This document shows positions 37,996 through 47,663 of a DNA stretch of 64,000 nt, piece by piece (the first letter of the stretch is position 1; every line of letters begins with the position of its first letter). Location: the NCBI GenBank assembly GCA_913774625.1, contig CAJYHL010000053.1, positions 124,001 to 188,000 on the forward strand, written 5' to 3'. This DNA is from an uncultured Acidovorax sp. Lineage in GTDB: Bacteria; Pseudomonadota; Gammaproteobacteria; Burkholderiales; Burkholderiaceae_C. Below the pieces are notes generated by a model. It worked only from the letters and a program-made list of their open reading frames with translations, searched no databases and was not told the DNA's origin. Made by a program: the position numbers and the translations under genes.

Positions 37996-38026
37996 CAGAT
38001 TGTCTGCAATCTGCAAAAGACAATCT
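37996..38026. promoter_or_regulatory. GntR-type operator between regulator and phosphonate operon
   Basis: CAGATTG-TCTG-CAATCTG (37996-38013) is a perfect 7-bp dyad. In addition, AGATTGTCT (37997-38005) is inverted exactly as AGACAATCT at 38018-38026. The three overlapping half-sites in the 131-bp divergent gap are a strong candidate for the GntR protein's binding site. Confidence 0.6.
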
Positions 38027-38102
38027 TCGATTTGCCTTGGCTTTGACACGTTCCCGTCACGGCCGGAAAGCACATTACCGGCTTTCTTCCAAGGAGTTCG
38101 CC

Positions 38103-39137
38103 ATGCGTTCGTTCAAGCTTTTCACGGCCCTTGCCATCGGCCTCGTCAGCGCCACGGGCGCGCTGGCGCAGAAGACCCAGCTCACCGTCTATACCGCCCT
38201 GGAAACCGACCAGATCAAGGCCTACCAGACCGCCTTCAACAAGGTCGAGCCCGACATCGAGATCAAGTGGGTGCGCGACTCCACCGGCGTGATCACCTCC
38301 AAGCTGCTGGCCGAAAAGGCCAGCCCGCAGGCCGACGCCGTATGGGGCGTGGCCGCCTCCAGCATGGCGCTCTTCGAGCAGCAAGGCATGCTCGAGCCCT
38401 ACGCGCCGCTGAACCTCGACGCGATCATGCCGCAGTACCGCGACAAGAAGACCCCGCCCGCCTGGGTCGGCATGGACGTGTTCGGCGCCGTGGTGTGCTT
38501 CAACACCGTCGAGGCCAAGAAGAAGGGCATTCCCGTGCCCACGACCTGGAAGGACCTGCTCAAGCCCGAATACAAGGGCCAGGTGGTGATGCCCAACCCG
38601 GCCTCTTCGGGCACCGGCTACTTCGACGTGGCTGCCTGGCTGCAGCTCTGGGGCGACGACGCCGGCAAGGGCGGCGGCTGGAAGTACATGGACGCGCTGC
38701 ACCAGAACATCGCCCAGTACACCCACTCCGGCTCCAAGCCCTGCAACATGGCCGCCGCCGGCGAATACGTGGCCGGCATCTCGTTCGAATACCGCGGCTA
38801 CACCAACAAGGCCAAGGGCGCGCCGATCGAGCTGGTGTTCCCCAAGGAAGGCCTGGGCTGGGACCTGGAAGCCTTCGGCATCTACAAGGGCACGCCCAAG
38901 ATGGCGGCAGCGAAGAAGCTGGCCGACTGGGCCACGTCCAAGGACGCGATGATGCTCTACGGCAAGAACTTCGCCGTGACCGCGCAGCCCGGCGTGGCGC
39001 CCAAGCTGGCCGGCATTCCGGCCGACTACGAAGCGCGCCTGATCAAGATGGACTTCGAGAAGTCCGCCGCGAACCGCGAGCGCATCCTGGCCGAATGGAC
39101 GAAGCGCTACGACGCCAAGAGCGAGGCCAAGAAGTGA
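38103..39137 (+). CDS. phnS: 2-aminoethylphosphonate ABC transporter substrate-binding protein
   Basis: 344 residues. A signal peptide ([20 protein letters not shown], cleavage after LAQ) is followed by an iron/polyamine-type class II binding fold ([40 protein letters not shown]). Its place directly before matching ATPase and permease genes and PhnX identifies it as the putative aminoethylphosphonate-binding component. AAGGAG precedes the ATG. Its TGA shares its last base with the ATG of the ATPase gene. Confidence 0.87.
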   Translation: MRSFKLFTALAIGLVSATGALAQKTQLTVYTALETDQIKAYQTAFNKVEPDIEIKWVRDSTGVITSKLLAEKASPQADAVWGVAASSMALFEQQGMLEPYAPLNLDAIMPQYRDKKTPPAWVGMDVFGAVVCFNTVEAKKKGIPVPTTWKDLLKPEYKGQVVMPNPASSGTGYFDVAAWLQLWGDDAGKGGGWKYMDALHQNIAQYTHSGSKPCNMAAAGEYVAGISFEYRGYTNKAKGAPIELVFPKEGLGWDLEAFGIYKGTPKMAAAKKLADWATSKDAMMLYGKNFAVTAQPGVAPKLAGIPADYEARLIKMDFEKSAANRERILAEWTKRYDAKSEAKK

Positions 39138-40336
39138 TGAACGCGCCGGCAGCGCGCGCCTTCGGCGCGGAACGCAGTGCCGGCGCAGGGCCGGCCGCCG
39201 CGCTGACGACGGGTGCCGCAGCGCAGGCTGCGGCGGGCCATCTGCGGCTGGAAGGCATCCACAAGCGCTTCGGCGGGTTCACCGCGCTGGAGCACATCGA
39301 CCTCTCCATCGCGCGCGGCGAATTCGTCTGCTTCCTCGGCCCCTCGGGCTGTGGCAAGACCACGCTGCTGCGCATCATCGCGGGGCTGGAGGCGCAGACG
39401 CGCGGCCGGCTGTGGCAGGCCGGGCGCGACATCTCCTGCCTGCCGCCTGCGCAGCGCGACTACGGCATCGTGTTCCAGTCGTATGCGCTCTTCCCCAACC
39501 TGAGCGTGGCAGACAACGTGGCCTACGGCCTCGCCAACCGCCGGCAGCCGCGCGCTGCCGTGCAGGCGCGCGTCGAAGAGCTGCTGCAGCTGGTCGGCCT
39601 GCCCGGCAGCGGCGGCAAGTACCCGGCCCAGATGTCCGGCGGCCAGCAGCAGCGCGTGGCCCTGGCGCGGGCGCTGGCCACCTCGCCCGATCTGCTGCTG
39701 CTGGACGAACCCCTCTCCGCGCTCGACGCCATCGTGCGCGTGCATCTGCGCAAGGAACTGCGCGCGCTGCAGCGCCGCCTGGGCGTGACCACCATCATGG
39801 TCACGCACGACCAGGAAGAGGCCCTGACGCTCGCCGACCGCATCGTGGTGATGAACCACGGCGTGATCGAGCAGGTGGGCACGCCGCTGCAGATCTACCG
39901 AGAGCCGGCCTCGCCCTTCGTGGCCGACTTCGTGGGCAAGACCAACCGCCTGCGCGCCGTGGCCGAGGGCGACCGCTGGTTCCGCTGCGGCAGCCTGCGC
40001 CTGCGCTGCGCCGAAGGCCATGGCGCCGAGGGCCTGGCCGCCGGCAGCGAGGCCTGGCTCTACCTGCGGCCCGAAGACCGCATCATCGAACGCCTGCCAC
40101 CCGACCTGCCCAGCCAGCCCGGGCTGTGCTCCGGCACCGTGCAGCGGCTCGAATTCCTGGGCGGCACCTGCCTGGCGGAGCTGGACGTGCAAGGCCTGCC
40201 CGGCCAGCCCCTGCTGCTGCAGTTCTCGCTCAACCAGATGGACGAATTCGGCGTGCAGGAAGGCCGCCGCCTGGAATTCGCCCTGCGCGGAGACCGCCTG
40301 CGCGTCTTCCCGCTGACCGCCGATGGCCGGAGCTGA
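39137..40336 (+). CDS. phnT: 2-aminoethylphosphonate ABC transporter ATP-binding protein
   Basis: 399 residues. The alanine-rich first 35 residues precede the ATPase: Walker [10 protein letters not shown], signature [15 protein letters not shown], Walker [13 protein letters not shown], switch [14 protein letters not shown]-terminal TOBE-like domain starts near residue 270. It energises uptake with the neighbouring binding protein and permease. Similar ATPases serve iron or spermidine systems, so the substrate rests on operon context. Confidence 0.88.
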   Translation: MNAPAARAFGAERSAGAGPAAALTTGAAAQAAAGHLRLEGIHKRFGGFTALEHIDLSIARGEFVCFLGPSGCGKTTLLRIIAGLEAQTRGRLWQAGRDISCLPPAQRDYGIVFQSYALFPNLSVADNVAYGLANRRQPRAAVQARVEELLQLVGLPGSGGKYPAQMSGGQQQRVALARALATSPDLLLLDEPLSALDAIVRVHLRKELRALQRRLGVTTIMVTHDQEEALTLADRIVVMNHGVIEQVGTPLQIYREPASPFVADFVGKTNRLRAVAEGDRWFRCGSLRLRCAEGHGAEGLAAGSEAWLYLRPEDRIIERLPPDLPSQPGLCSGTVQRLEFLGGTCLAELDVQGLPGQPLLLQFSLNQMDEFGVQEGRRLEFALRGDRLRVFPLTADGRS

Positions 40337-40340
40337 CGTC

Positions 40341-42062
40341 ATGCGCTCGCTACCCCTGCCCCCGTCCGCTGCCGCGCCACGCCAGCGCACTGCCTGGAGC
40401 GACCGGCTCGCGCAGGCCGCGCTGCTGGCCCTGGTCGCGCTGCTCTGCGTGGGCCTGCTCGGCCCCCTGGCCGCCGGCCTGGGCCAGGCTTTCGCGCCCG
40501 CCGCAGCCGGCAGCGGCGGGGACAGCGGCGGCAACGCCTTCGCCGACTACCTGCGCTCGCCCGCGCTGCTACAAAGCCTGGCCAACAGCCTGCAGGTATC
40601 GCTGCTGACCACCGCCATCGTCATCCCGCTGGCCTTCGGCTTCGCCTACGCGCTCACGCGCAGCTGCATGCCGCTCAAGCGCCTGCTGCGCGGCATCGCC
40701 CTGCTGCCGCTGCTGGCGCCCTCGCTGCTGTCCGCCATCGCGCTGATCTACTGGTTCGGCAACCAGGGGCTGGCGCGCGCGTTCTGGCAGGCGCTGGGCT
40801 TCGACAGCATCTACGGCGCGCCCGGCATCGTGCTGGCCCAATGCTTCGCCACCTTCCCGCATGCGCTGATGATCCTCGCCACCGCGCTGGCGCTGGCCGA
40901 TGCGCGGCTCTACGAGGCGGCCGACGCCATGGGCACGCGCCCGCTGCGGCGCTTTCTCACCATCACCCTGCCTGGGGCCAAGTACGGGCTGGTGTCGGCC
41001 GCGCTGGTGACCTTCACCCTGGCCATCACCGACTTCGGCATCCCCAAGGTGGTGGGCGGCAACTTCAACGTGCTGGCCACCGACGTGTTCAAGCTGGTCA
41101 TCGGCCAGCAGGATTTCCGGCGCGGCGCGGTGGCCTCCCTGCTGCTGCTGGCGCCGGCCGTGCTCACCTTCTGCATCGACCACCTGGTGCGGCGCCGGCA
41201 GACCGCCGCGCTGGGCGCGCGGGCCGTGGTGCTGGCCCCGAAGCCCGCGCCCGCCTTCGACGCCGCCATGACCGCGTTCTGCGGACTCGTCGCGGCGCTG
41301 ATGCTGGCGATGTTCGGCATGGCGGTGTTCGCCTCGCTCGCCACGCTCTGGCCCTACAACCTCGCGCCCAGCTGGGACCACTACGTCTCCGGCCTGGTCG
41401 ATGCCGAGATGGGCGATGCGCTCGCCAACAGCCTGATGCTGGCAGCCGGCACCGCCGTCTGCGGCACGGCGGCGGCCTTCGCGGGCGCCTACCTGCAGGA
41501 GAAGATGCAGGACATGGCGGCGCTGCGCACGCTGCTGCGGCTGATCGCCATGCTGCCCATGGCCGTGCCGGGCCTGGTGCTGGGCCTGGGCTACATCTTC
41601 TTCTTCAACGCGCCCGGCAATCCGCTGCACGGGCTCTACCAGACCATGGCGCTGCTGGTTCTGTGTACGGTGGTGCACTTCTACACCACCGGCCATCTCA
41701 CGCTGGTGACCGCGCTCAAGGCCATCGACGGCGAATTCGAGGCCGTCTCGGCCTCGCTCAAGGTGCCGTTCTACAAGACGCTCTGGCGCGTCACCCTGCC
41801 GATCTGCCTGCCTGCGCTGCTGGACGTGGCGCGCTACTTCTTCGTGAACGCGATGACCACCGTGTCCGCCGTGGTGTTCATCTACGCGCCGCAGACGCGG
41901 CCGGCCTCGGTAGGCATCCTCAACCTGGACGACGCGGGCGACACGGCCGGCGCCGCCGCCATGGCGGTGCTGGTTTCGGCCGTCTCCATCGCGGCCAGCC
42001 TGCTCTTCCTGCTGGCGGGCTACTGGGCCGAGCGCCGCACCCAGCGCTGGCGGGCGCGCTGA
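40341..42062 (+). CDS. phnU: 2-aminoethylphosphonate ABC transporter permease (two fused halves)
   Basis: 573 residues with about 12 membrane helices. It is two BPD_transp domains in one chain, each with an EAA loop (YEAADAMGTRPLRRFLTITL and EAVSASLKVPFYKTLWRVTL). This duplicated layout is typical of iron-type and aminoethylphosphonate permeases. GGAG lies 8 bases before the chosen ATG; another ATG 18 bp upstream would overlap the ATPase gene. Confidence 0.88.
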   Translation: MRSLPLPPSAAAPRQRTAWSDRLAQAALLALVALLCVGLLGPLAAGLGQAFAPAAAGSGGDSGGNAFADYLRSPALLQSLANSLQVSLLTTAIVIPLAFGFAYALTRSCMPLKRLLRGIALLPLLAPSLLSAIALIYWFGNQGLARAFWQALGFDSIYGAPGIVLAQCFATFPHALMILATALALADARLYEAADAMGTRPLRRFLTITLPGAKYGLVSAALVTFTLAITDFGIPKVVGGNFNVLATDVFKLVIGQQDFRRGAVASLLLLAPAVLTFCIDHLVRRRQTAALGARAVVLAPKPAPAFDAAMTAFCGLVAALMLAMFGMAVFASLATLWPYNLAPSWDHYVSGLVDAEMGDALANSLMLAAGTAVCGTAAAFAGAYLQEKMQDMAALRTLLRLIAMLPMAVPGLVLGLGYIFFFNAPGNPLHGLYQTMALLVLCTVVHFYTTGHLTLVTALKAIDGEFEAVSASLKVPFYKTLWRVTLPICLPALLDVARYFFVNAMTTVSAVVFIYAPQTRPASVGILNLDDAGDTAGAAAMAVLVSAVSIAASLLFLLAGYWAERRTQRWRAR

Positions 42063-42100
42063 CGCGCCGCACATCCCACGCCTTCACACCACCCACCCGC

Positions 42101-43246
42101 ATGCAAGCACAGCACTCTTCCCCGCATTACGACCTGGTCGTCGTCGGCGCCGGCATCGTCGGCCTGGCGCACGCCTACACCGCCGCCCGCCGGGGCCTGT
42201 CGGTCTGCGTGATCGACAAGGACGCCGCCTGCGTCGGCGCGTCCATCCGCAACTTCGGCTTCGTCACCGTCACCGGCCAGGGCGCGGGCGACACCTGGCG
42301 CCGCGCCCGGCGCTCGCGCGAGGTGTGGGGCGAGGTCGCGCCCCAGGCCGGCATCGACATCGTCCACCAGGGCCTCTGGCTCGCCGCCCAGCGTCCGCAG
42401 GCCCTGCGCGTGCTGGAGGAATTCATGGCGACCGAAATGGCCGAAGGCTGCGAGCTGCTGCCGCCGCAGGAGGCCGCGCGGCGCGCCCCGGCGCTGCGGC
42501 TGGACGGCGAACGCGGGCCGGCCCAGGCCGTGCTCCACAGCCCGCACGAGGCGCGCGTGGAGTCGCGCACCGCCATCGCCCAGCTGGCCCGCTGGCTGGC
42601 CGAAGCCCACGGCGTCGCCTTCCGCTTCGGCGAGCAGGTGCTGGAAGTGGCCACGCCCCGCGTGCGCACCGCACGCGCCACCCTGCATGCCGAGCGCGTG
42701 GCCGTCTGCACCAATGCCGAGCTGGGCGGCCTGCTGGCCGAGCGCATCGCCCCGCACGGGCTGCGCCTGTGCCAGCTGCACATGCTGCGCGTGCAGCCGC
42801 CGGAGGGCTTCCGGCTGCCCGGCTCGGTGATGGGCGACCTGAGCCTGGTCCGCTACCTCGGCTACAGCCGCCTGCCCGCCGCCCAGGCCCTGCGCGCGCA
42901 GCTGGACGAGGAGGAAGCCGAATCGCTGGCCCACGGCATCCACCTGATCGTGGTGCAGAGCGCCGACGGCTCGCTGGTGGTGGGCGATTCGCACCACTAC
43001 GGCCCGGTGGTCGAGCCCTTCGCCGACACCCGCGTGGACGAGCTCATCCTGCACCATCTGCAGCAAGCCCTGCACCTGCCCGCATTCCACGTGACCCAGC
43101 GCTGGCTGGGCACCTACCCGTCCTCGCCCGTCACCGACTGCCTGATCGACGCGCCTGATGACGCCACGCGCCTGGTGCTGGTCACCAGCGGCACCGGCGC
43201 CAGCACCGCCTTCGGCATCGCCGAGGAAGTCTTCGCATCCTGGTGA
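42101..43246 (+). CDS. FAD-dependent oxidoreductase of phosphonate clusters (DAO fold)
   Basis: 381 residues. The N-terminal dinucleotide site is DLVVVGAGIVGLAHAYTAAR; it is followed by the family-typical SIRNFGFVTVTGQG and ends with a glycine-rich FAD-contact TSGTGASTAFG. It belongs to the D-amino-acid-oxidase fold group recurrently found next to phnX. Related enzymes have been reported to oxidise aminoethylphosphonate or its N-methyl derivative to phosphonoacetaldehyde. Because no PhnW transaminase gene is here, this enzyme is the likely source of the PhnX substrate. Confidence 0.84.
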   Translation: MQAQHSSPHYDLVVVGAGIVGLAHAYTAARRGLSVCVIDKDAACVGASIRNFGFVTVTGQGAGDTWRRARRSREVWGEVAPQAGIDIVHQGLWLAAQRPQALRVLEEFMATEMAEGCELLPPQEAARRAPALRLDGERGPAQAVLHSPHEARVESRTAIAQLARWLAEAHGVAFRFGEQVLEVATPRVRTARATLHAERVAVCTNAELGGLLAERIAPHGLRLCQLHMLRVQPPEGFRLPGSVMGDLSLVRYLGYSRLPAAQALRAQLDEEEAESLAHGIHLIVVQSADGSLVVGDSHHYGPVVEPFADTRVDELILHHLQQALHLPAFHVTQRWLGTYPSSPVTDCLIDAPDDATRLVLVTSGTGASTAFGIAEEVFASW

Positions 43247-43258
43247 CACCAACGCCCC

Positions 43259-44095
43259 ATGACCACACCCAGCACTCCCCCGCTTCGCCTGCAGGCCGCC
43301 GTCTTCGACTGGGCCGGCACCATCATCGACTTCGGCTCCCGCGCCCCCATGGGCGCCTTCGTGCGGCTCTTCGCGCAGTTCGACGTGGAGATCAGCACCG
43401 CCGACGCCCGCGGCCCCATGGGCATGGCCAAGTGGGACCACATCCAGGCCCTGGGCCGGCTGCCCCATGTGGCGGCCCAGTGGCAGGCCCGGCACGGCCG
43501 GCCCTTCGGCGATGCCGACGTGGACCATCTGCACGAGGTCTTCACGCCCATGAACGCCGCCGTCATCCCCCAGCATGCCGATTTCATCCCCGGCGCGCTG
43601 GAGGCCGTGGCCGCGCTACGCGCGCGGGGCCTGAAGATCGGCTCCACCACCGGCTACAACCGTCCCATCATGGACGTGCTGGAGCCCATCGCCCGCGATG
43701 CAGGCTACGTGCCCGACAACCTGGTCTGCGCGGGCGACCTGGCCGCCGGCCGGCCATCGCCGCTCATGATGTACCGCTGCTTCGCCGACCTGGGCGTGTG
43801 GCCCGCCGCCACGGTGGTGAAAGTGGACGATACCGGCGTGGGCGTGCAGGAAGGCACGGCCGCCGGCACCTGGGCCGTGGGACTGGCCATCAGCGGCAAT
43901 GCGGCCGGCCTGTCGCTGGCCGAGTGGAATGCGCTCGATGCTGCAGCGCAGCAGCGGGTGCGCGAGAGCGCCACGGCCGAGCTGCGCGCCGCCGGCGCGC
44001 ACTACGTGATCGACTCGGTGGCGGACCTGCTGCCCGTGCTGGACGACATCGACGCCCGGCTGGCGCGTGGCGAGCTGCCGCCCGCCGGGGGGTAA
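43259..44095 (+). CDS. phnX: Phosphonoacetaldehyde hydrolase (phosphonatase)
   Basis: 278 residues, HAD superfamily. The nucleophile Asp17 lies in FDWAGT, the Schiff-base lysine Lys58 in GMAKWDHI, and the HAD motif III/IV region in VKVDDTGVGVQEG. It cleaves the C-P bond of phosphonoacetaldehyde to acetaldehyde and phosphate. It is last in the transporter / oxidoreductase / phnX operon, 12 bp after its neighbour. Confidence 0.94.
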   Translation: MTTPSTPPLRLQAAVFDWAGTIIDFGSRAPMGAFVRLFAQFDVEISTADARGPMGMAKWDHIQALGRLPHVAAQWQARHGRPFGDADVDHLHEVFTPMNAAVIPQHADFIPGALEAVAALRARGLKIGSTTGYNRPIMDVLEPIARDAGYVPDNLVCAGDLAAGRPSPLMMYRCFADLGVWPAATVVKVDDTGVGVQEGTAAGTWAVGLAISGNAAGLSLAEWNALDAAAQQRVRESATAELRAAGAHYVIDSVADLLPVLDDIDARLARGELPPAGG

Positions 44096-44251
44096 GCCGG
44101 CGAAGCAGCCGTTGCGCCCTCCAGGCAGCCCCCTGCTTACCCGAAGCGCCCCGGCCGCCGGGGGCCGGATTTGACCTAGAGCAAGAAACGCCCCACCGGT
44201 CGCTGATACGGTGATGTGCTTTCAACCACGCTCCGGGCAGGGGGGATCGCT

Positions 44252-46039
44252 ATGAACTTCTTCAAGAACGTCCGACTGGGAACCATGCTGGGCACGGGTT
44301 TCGCCATCGTGATCGCCATCGGCTTCCTGGTCGCGGCCTATGGCCGCATACAGCTGGACCAGACCGGAACCAACCTGCAGTCGCTGTCGCGCGACCGGCT
44401 GGACATCCTGCTGCAGCTGCAGCGGGTCAAGGACAACACCAACAACGTCTCCCGCATCGTGCGCAACCTGGCCCTGCTGGAAGACGAGGCCGCCATGGCC
44501 GAGGAGAAGAAGCGGCTCGACGGCGTGGTCGTGGAGACGGGCGAAGTCATGGACAAGCTCCGGCAGCGCGTGCGCTCCACCGAGGGCCGGGCGCTGATGG
44601 ACCGCATCGCGGAAGTGCGCCCGCAATTCCTCGCCACCGTGGACAAGGCCGCCCGGCTCGGCCTAGCCAACGACATGCCCGCAGCGCGCGCCCTGGTGCT
44701 CGGCGAGATGCGCCTGGCTCAGAACGCCTATTTCGAGGCGGTGGAGAACATGATCGCCTACCAGCGCAAGCTGACGACCGACATGGCCGAATCCTCCATC
44801 GGCGAGGCCGCGGCTGCCGGCAACACGATGATCGTGCTGGCCGTGCTGTCGGCCGCGCTGGGCGCGGCGGTGGCTTGGTCGATCACCCGGCGCGTGAAGG
44901 GCCAGTTGGGCGGCGAGCCCGCCTATGCCGCGCAGATCGCCCAGGAGGTCGCCCGCGGCAATCTGGCGGTGGCGGTGGATCTGCGCCCGGGCGATTCCTC
45001 CTCCGTGCTGGCCGCCATGGGCGCCATGCGCAGCAATCTCGCGCAGGTCGTCTCCGAGGTGCGGCACAGCAGCGAATCCATCGCCACCGGCGCCTCGCAG
45101 ATCGCCATCGGCAACGCCGACCTGAGCCAGCGCACGGAAGAGCAGGCCTCCAACCTGCAGCAGACCGCCGCCTCCATGGAAGAGATGAATTCGACTGTCA
45201 AGCAGAACGCCGACACGGTGCGCACCGCATCGCAGCTGGCCTCCTCGGCCTCCGCCACCGCCGCGCGCGGCGGCGAGGTGGTGGAAAGCGTGGTCCGCAC
45301 CATGGACGAGATCACCGCCAGCTCGCGCAAGATCGGCGACATCATCGGCGTGATCGACTCCATCGCCTTCCAAACCAACATCCTGGCGCTGAACGCCGCC
45401 GTGGAAGCGGCCCGCGCCGGTGAACAAGGCCGCGGCTTCGCCGTGGTGGCCGGCGAAGTGCGGACCCTGGCCCAGCGCAGCGCCGAGGCGGCCAAGGAGA
45501 TCAAGAGCCTGATCGGCGAAAGCGTCTCCAAGGTCGAAACCGGCTCCCAGTTGGTGGGCGAAGCCGGCTCCACCATGGGCGAGATCGTCGAGCAGGCCAG
45601 GCGCGTGGCCCACCTGATCGGCGAGATCGGTGCCGCCACCAACGAACAGGAACAAGGGATTTCCCAGGTCAGCGATGCCGTCAACCAGTTGGACCAGGTG
45701 ACGCAGCAGAACGCCGCGCTGGTGGAGGAGTCCGCCGCTGCGGCCGACAGCCTGAACTCGCAGGCCGCCCGGCTGGTGGAGCTGGTCAGCGTCTTCCAGG
45801 TCGATGCCGCCACCTCCCAGGCCGTCATCGCCCAGGCCCAGTCGCGCAGCCGCGACACCGCCCGTGCCGCCTCCGCCGTGCTGCGGCAGGCCCAGGCTCC
45901 CACCGCGCGCCCGGCCGTCGCCCGCCGGCCCGTACCCGGCATCGCAGCGCCGTCCCCGGCGGCCCACGCGCAGCACCCGGCCTCCGCTGGCGCCCAGTCC
46001 CAGCCGGCCAGCGTCCGCGACGACTGGGAAAGCTTCTGA
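44252..46039 (+). CDS. Methyl-accepting chemotaxis protein with CheR-docking pentapeptide
   Basis: 595 residues. TM1 is at ~10-30, a four-helix-bundle sensor ([20 protein letters not shown]) at ~31-185 and TM2 near 190-210. HAMP and signalling domains follow, with the tip [20 protein letters not shown]. After a ~60-residue alanine/proline/glutamine linker the protein ends in DWESF. This fits the xWxxF tether that recruits CheR methyltransferase in high-abundance receptors. AGGGGGG precedes the ATG. It follows the phosphonate operon but its ligand is unknown. Confidence 0.93.
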   Translation: MNFFKNVRLGTMLGTGFAIVIAIGFLVAAYGRIQLDQTGTNLQSLSRDRLDILLQLQRVKDNTNNVSRIVRNLALLEDEAAMAEEKKRLDGVVVETGEVMDKLRQRVRSTEGRALMDRIAEVRPQFLATVDKAARLGLANDMPAARALVLGEMRLAQNAYFEAVENMIAYQRKLTTDMAESSIGEAAAAGNTMIVLAVLSAALGAAVAWSITRRVKGQLGGEPAYAAQIAQEVARGNLAVAVDLRPGDSSSVLAAMGAMRSNLAQVVSEVRHSSESIATGASQIAIGNADLSQRTEEQASNLQQTAASMEEMNSTVKQNADTVRTASQLASSASATAARGGEVVESVVRTMDEITASSRKIGDIIGVIDSIAFQTNILALNAAVEAARAGEQGRGFAVVAGEVRTLAQRSAEAAKEIKSLIGESVSKVETGSQLVGEAGSTMGEIVEQARRVAHLIGEIGAATNEQEQGISQVSDAVNQLDQVTQQNAALVEESAAAADSLNSQAARLVELVSVFQVDAATSQAVIAQAQSRSRDTARAASAVLRQAQAPTARPAVARRPVPGIAAPSPAAHAQHPASAGAQSQPASVRDDWESF

Positions 46040-46243
46040 GCGGCCGCCGCCCGGCCGGGGCGGCGGATAACGGGAGGGCGGCGGCAAGCGAGGGCCCTCC
46101 GCCCCGGGGACGGTGAATCTGCGCAGCGCAGCTCCCGGGCCGCGGGCCGGAAAGTCCTGAGCGCAGCAGGGCGGAACACGGCAACAATGCGGAGCCGGAA
46201 GGATTCCGGCGGCGCCCCGTTCCCCGTGGTGCGCCGGCCCGAC

Positions 46244-46269
46244 CAATCCAATACGGCGCAGCCCTCGTA
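46244..46269 (+). promoter_or_regulatory. ECF-sigma-type promoter P3 before the FAD oxidoreductase gene
   Basis: CAATCCA, 15 bases, CGTA, then exactly 8 bases to the ATG at 46278. Spacing and -10-to-ATG distance match those of P1 in front of the ECF sigma gene, indicating the same sigma factor and a leaderless transcript. The rest of the 238-bp gap 46040-46277 holds only GC-rich sequence. Confidence 0.62.
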
Positions 46270-46277
46270 CATCAGCC

Positions 46278-47663
46278 ATGCCGCATCCGGAATTCCCCCT
46301 TCCCCTGCCCCCGAGTCCTGCATCGGCGCGGACGCCCGCGGCCCTCGACGTGGCCGTCATCGGCAGCGGCATCTCGGGCCTCTCGGCGGCCTGGCTGCTG
46401 TCCGGCCGCCACCGCGTCACGCTGTTCGAGGCCGAAGACCGTCCCGGCGGCCACAGCCACACCGTGGAAGTGCCCGGCCCCGACGGCGCGCCCACCCCCA
46501 TAGACACGGGATTCATCGTCTATAACGAATCGGCCTACCCCAACCTGACGGCGCTGTTCCGGCACCTGGAGGTGGAGACGGTGGCGACCGACATGTCGTT
46601 CGCGGTCAGCCTGGACAGCGGCGCGCTGGAATACAGCGGCAGCGGCCTTTCGGGGCTCTTCGCGCAGCGCCGCAACCTGCTGCGCCCCCGCTTCTGGCAC
46701 ATGCTGGCCGACCTGGTGCGCTTCTACCGCCAGGCGCCGCAGCGCGCCGCCCAGGAAGGCCTGCTGTCCCTGGACGCCTTCCTGGACCGGCACGGCTACG
46801 GCCGCGCCTTCCGCGAAGACCACCTCTACCCCATGGCGGCGGCCATCTGGTCCACCTCGGCCCAGCGGGTGGGCGACTACCCGGTGGAAGCCTTCGTGCG
46901 CTTCTGCGAGAACCACCATCTGCTCAACCTGGGCCACCGCCCCGCCTGGCGCACGGTGCGGGGCGGCAGCCGCAACTACGTGCAGCGGCTCACTGCGGCC
47001 CTGGGACCGCAGGGCCTGCAGCTGCGCAAGCCCGCCGTGGAAGTGCGGCGCACGCCGGACGGCGTCTTCGTGCGCACGGGCGACGCCCTGGAATCACAGC
47101 GCTTCGACCAGGTGGTGATCGCCACCCACGCCGACCAGGCGCTGCGGCTGCTGCCCCAGCCCAGCGCCGACGAGGTCCGCCTGCTGGGCGCCTTCCAGTA
47201 CAGCCGCAACAGCGCCGTGCTGCATACCGACCCCAGCCTGATGCCGGCCCGCCGGGCGGTCTGGTCCAGCTGGAACTACCTGGCCGACCGCGCCCGCGGC
47301 GAAGGCCTGTGCGTGAGCTACTGGATGAACCGCCTGCAGCCCCTGCCTGCGGGGCGGGACTGGTTCCTCACGCTCAACCCGCAGCACGAGCCGGCGCCGG
47401 GCCACATCGTCCATTCGCAGGTGTACGAGCACCCGCTCTTCGACGCCCGCGCCATGCAGGCGCAGCGGGAGCTCTGGTCCCTGCAAGGGCGGCAGCGCAC
47501 CTGGTTCTGCGGCGCGTACTTCGGCTCGGGCTTCCACGAAGACGGCCTGCAGGCGGGACTGGCCGTGGCCGAGGCCCTGGGCGGCGTGCGCCGCCCCTGG
47601 GACGTGCCGGCCGAATCCGGCCGCATCCACCTGGCGCCCGCCGAGGCGCAAGCGGCATCATGA
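46278..47663 (+). CDS. FAD-dependent amine-oxidase-like oxidoreductase, lipid-desaturase candidate
   Basis: 461 residues. FAD-binding motif VAVIGSGISGLSAAWLLSGR, a second flavin motif RPGGHSHTVEV, and IDTGFIVYNESAYPNLTALF typical of NAD(P)-binding amine-oxidase-like proteins co-occurring with DUF1365 and Cfa. The C-terminal FCGAYFGSGFHEDGLQAGL closes the FAD site. In Rhodobacter sphaeroides a comparable flavoprotein in the RpoE/ChrR regulon takes part in furan fatty acid synthesis; the same chemistry is inferred here. The gene overlaps the DUF1365 gene by 4 bp. The start is supported by the ECF-type promoter 8 bases upstream. Confidence 0.84.
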   Translation: MPHPEFPLPLPPSPASARTPAALDVAVIGSGISGLSAAWLLSGRHRVTLFEAEDRPGGHSHTVEVPGPDGAPTPIDTGFIVYNESAYPNLTALFRHLEVETVATDMSFAVSLDSGALEYSGSGLSGLFAQRRNLLRPRFWHMLADLVRFYRQAPQRAAQEGLLSLDAFLDRHGYGRAFREDHLYPMAAAIWSTSAQRVGDYPVEAFVRFCENHHLLNLGHRPAWRTVRGGSRNYVQRLTAALGPQGLQLRKPAVEVRRTPDGVFVRTGDALESQRFDQVVIATHADQALRLLPQPSADEVRLLGAFQYSRNSAVLHTDPSLMPARRAVWSSWNYLADRARGEGLCVSYWMNRLQPLPAGRDWFLTLNPQHEPAPGHIVHSQVYEHPLFDARAMQAQRELWSLQGRQRTWFCGAYFGSGFHEDGLQAGLAVAEALGGVRRPWDVPAESGRIHLAPAEAQAAS

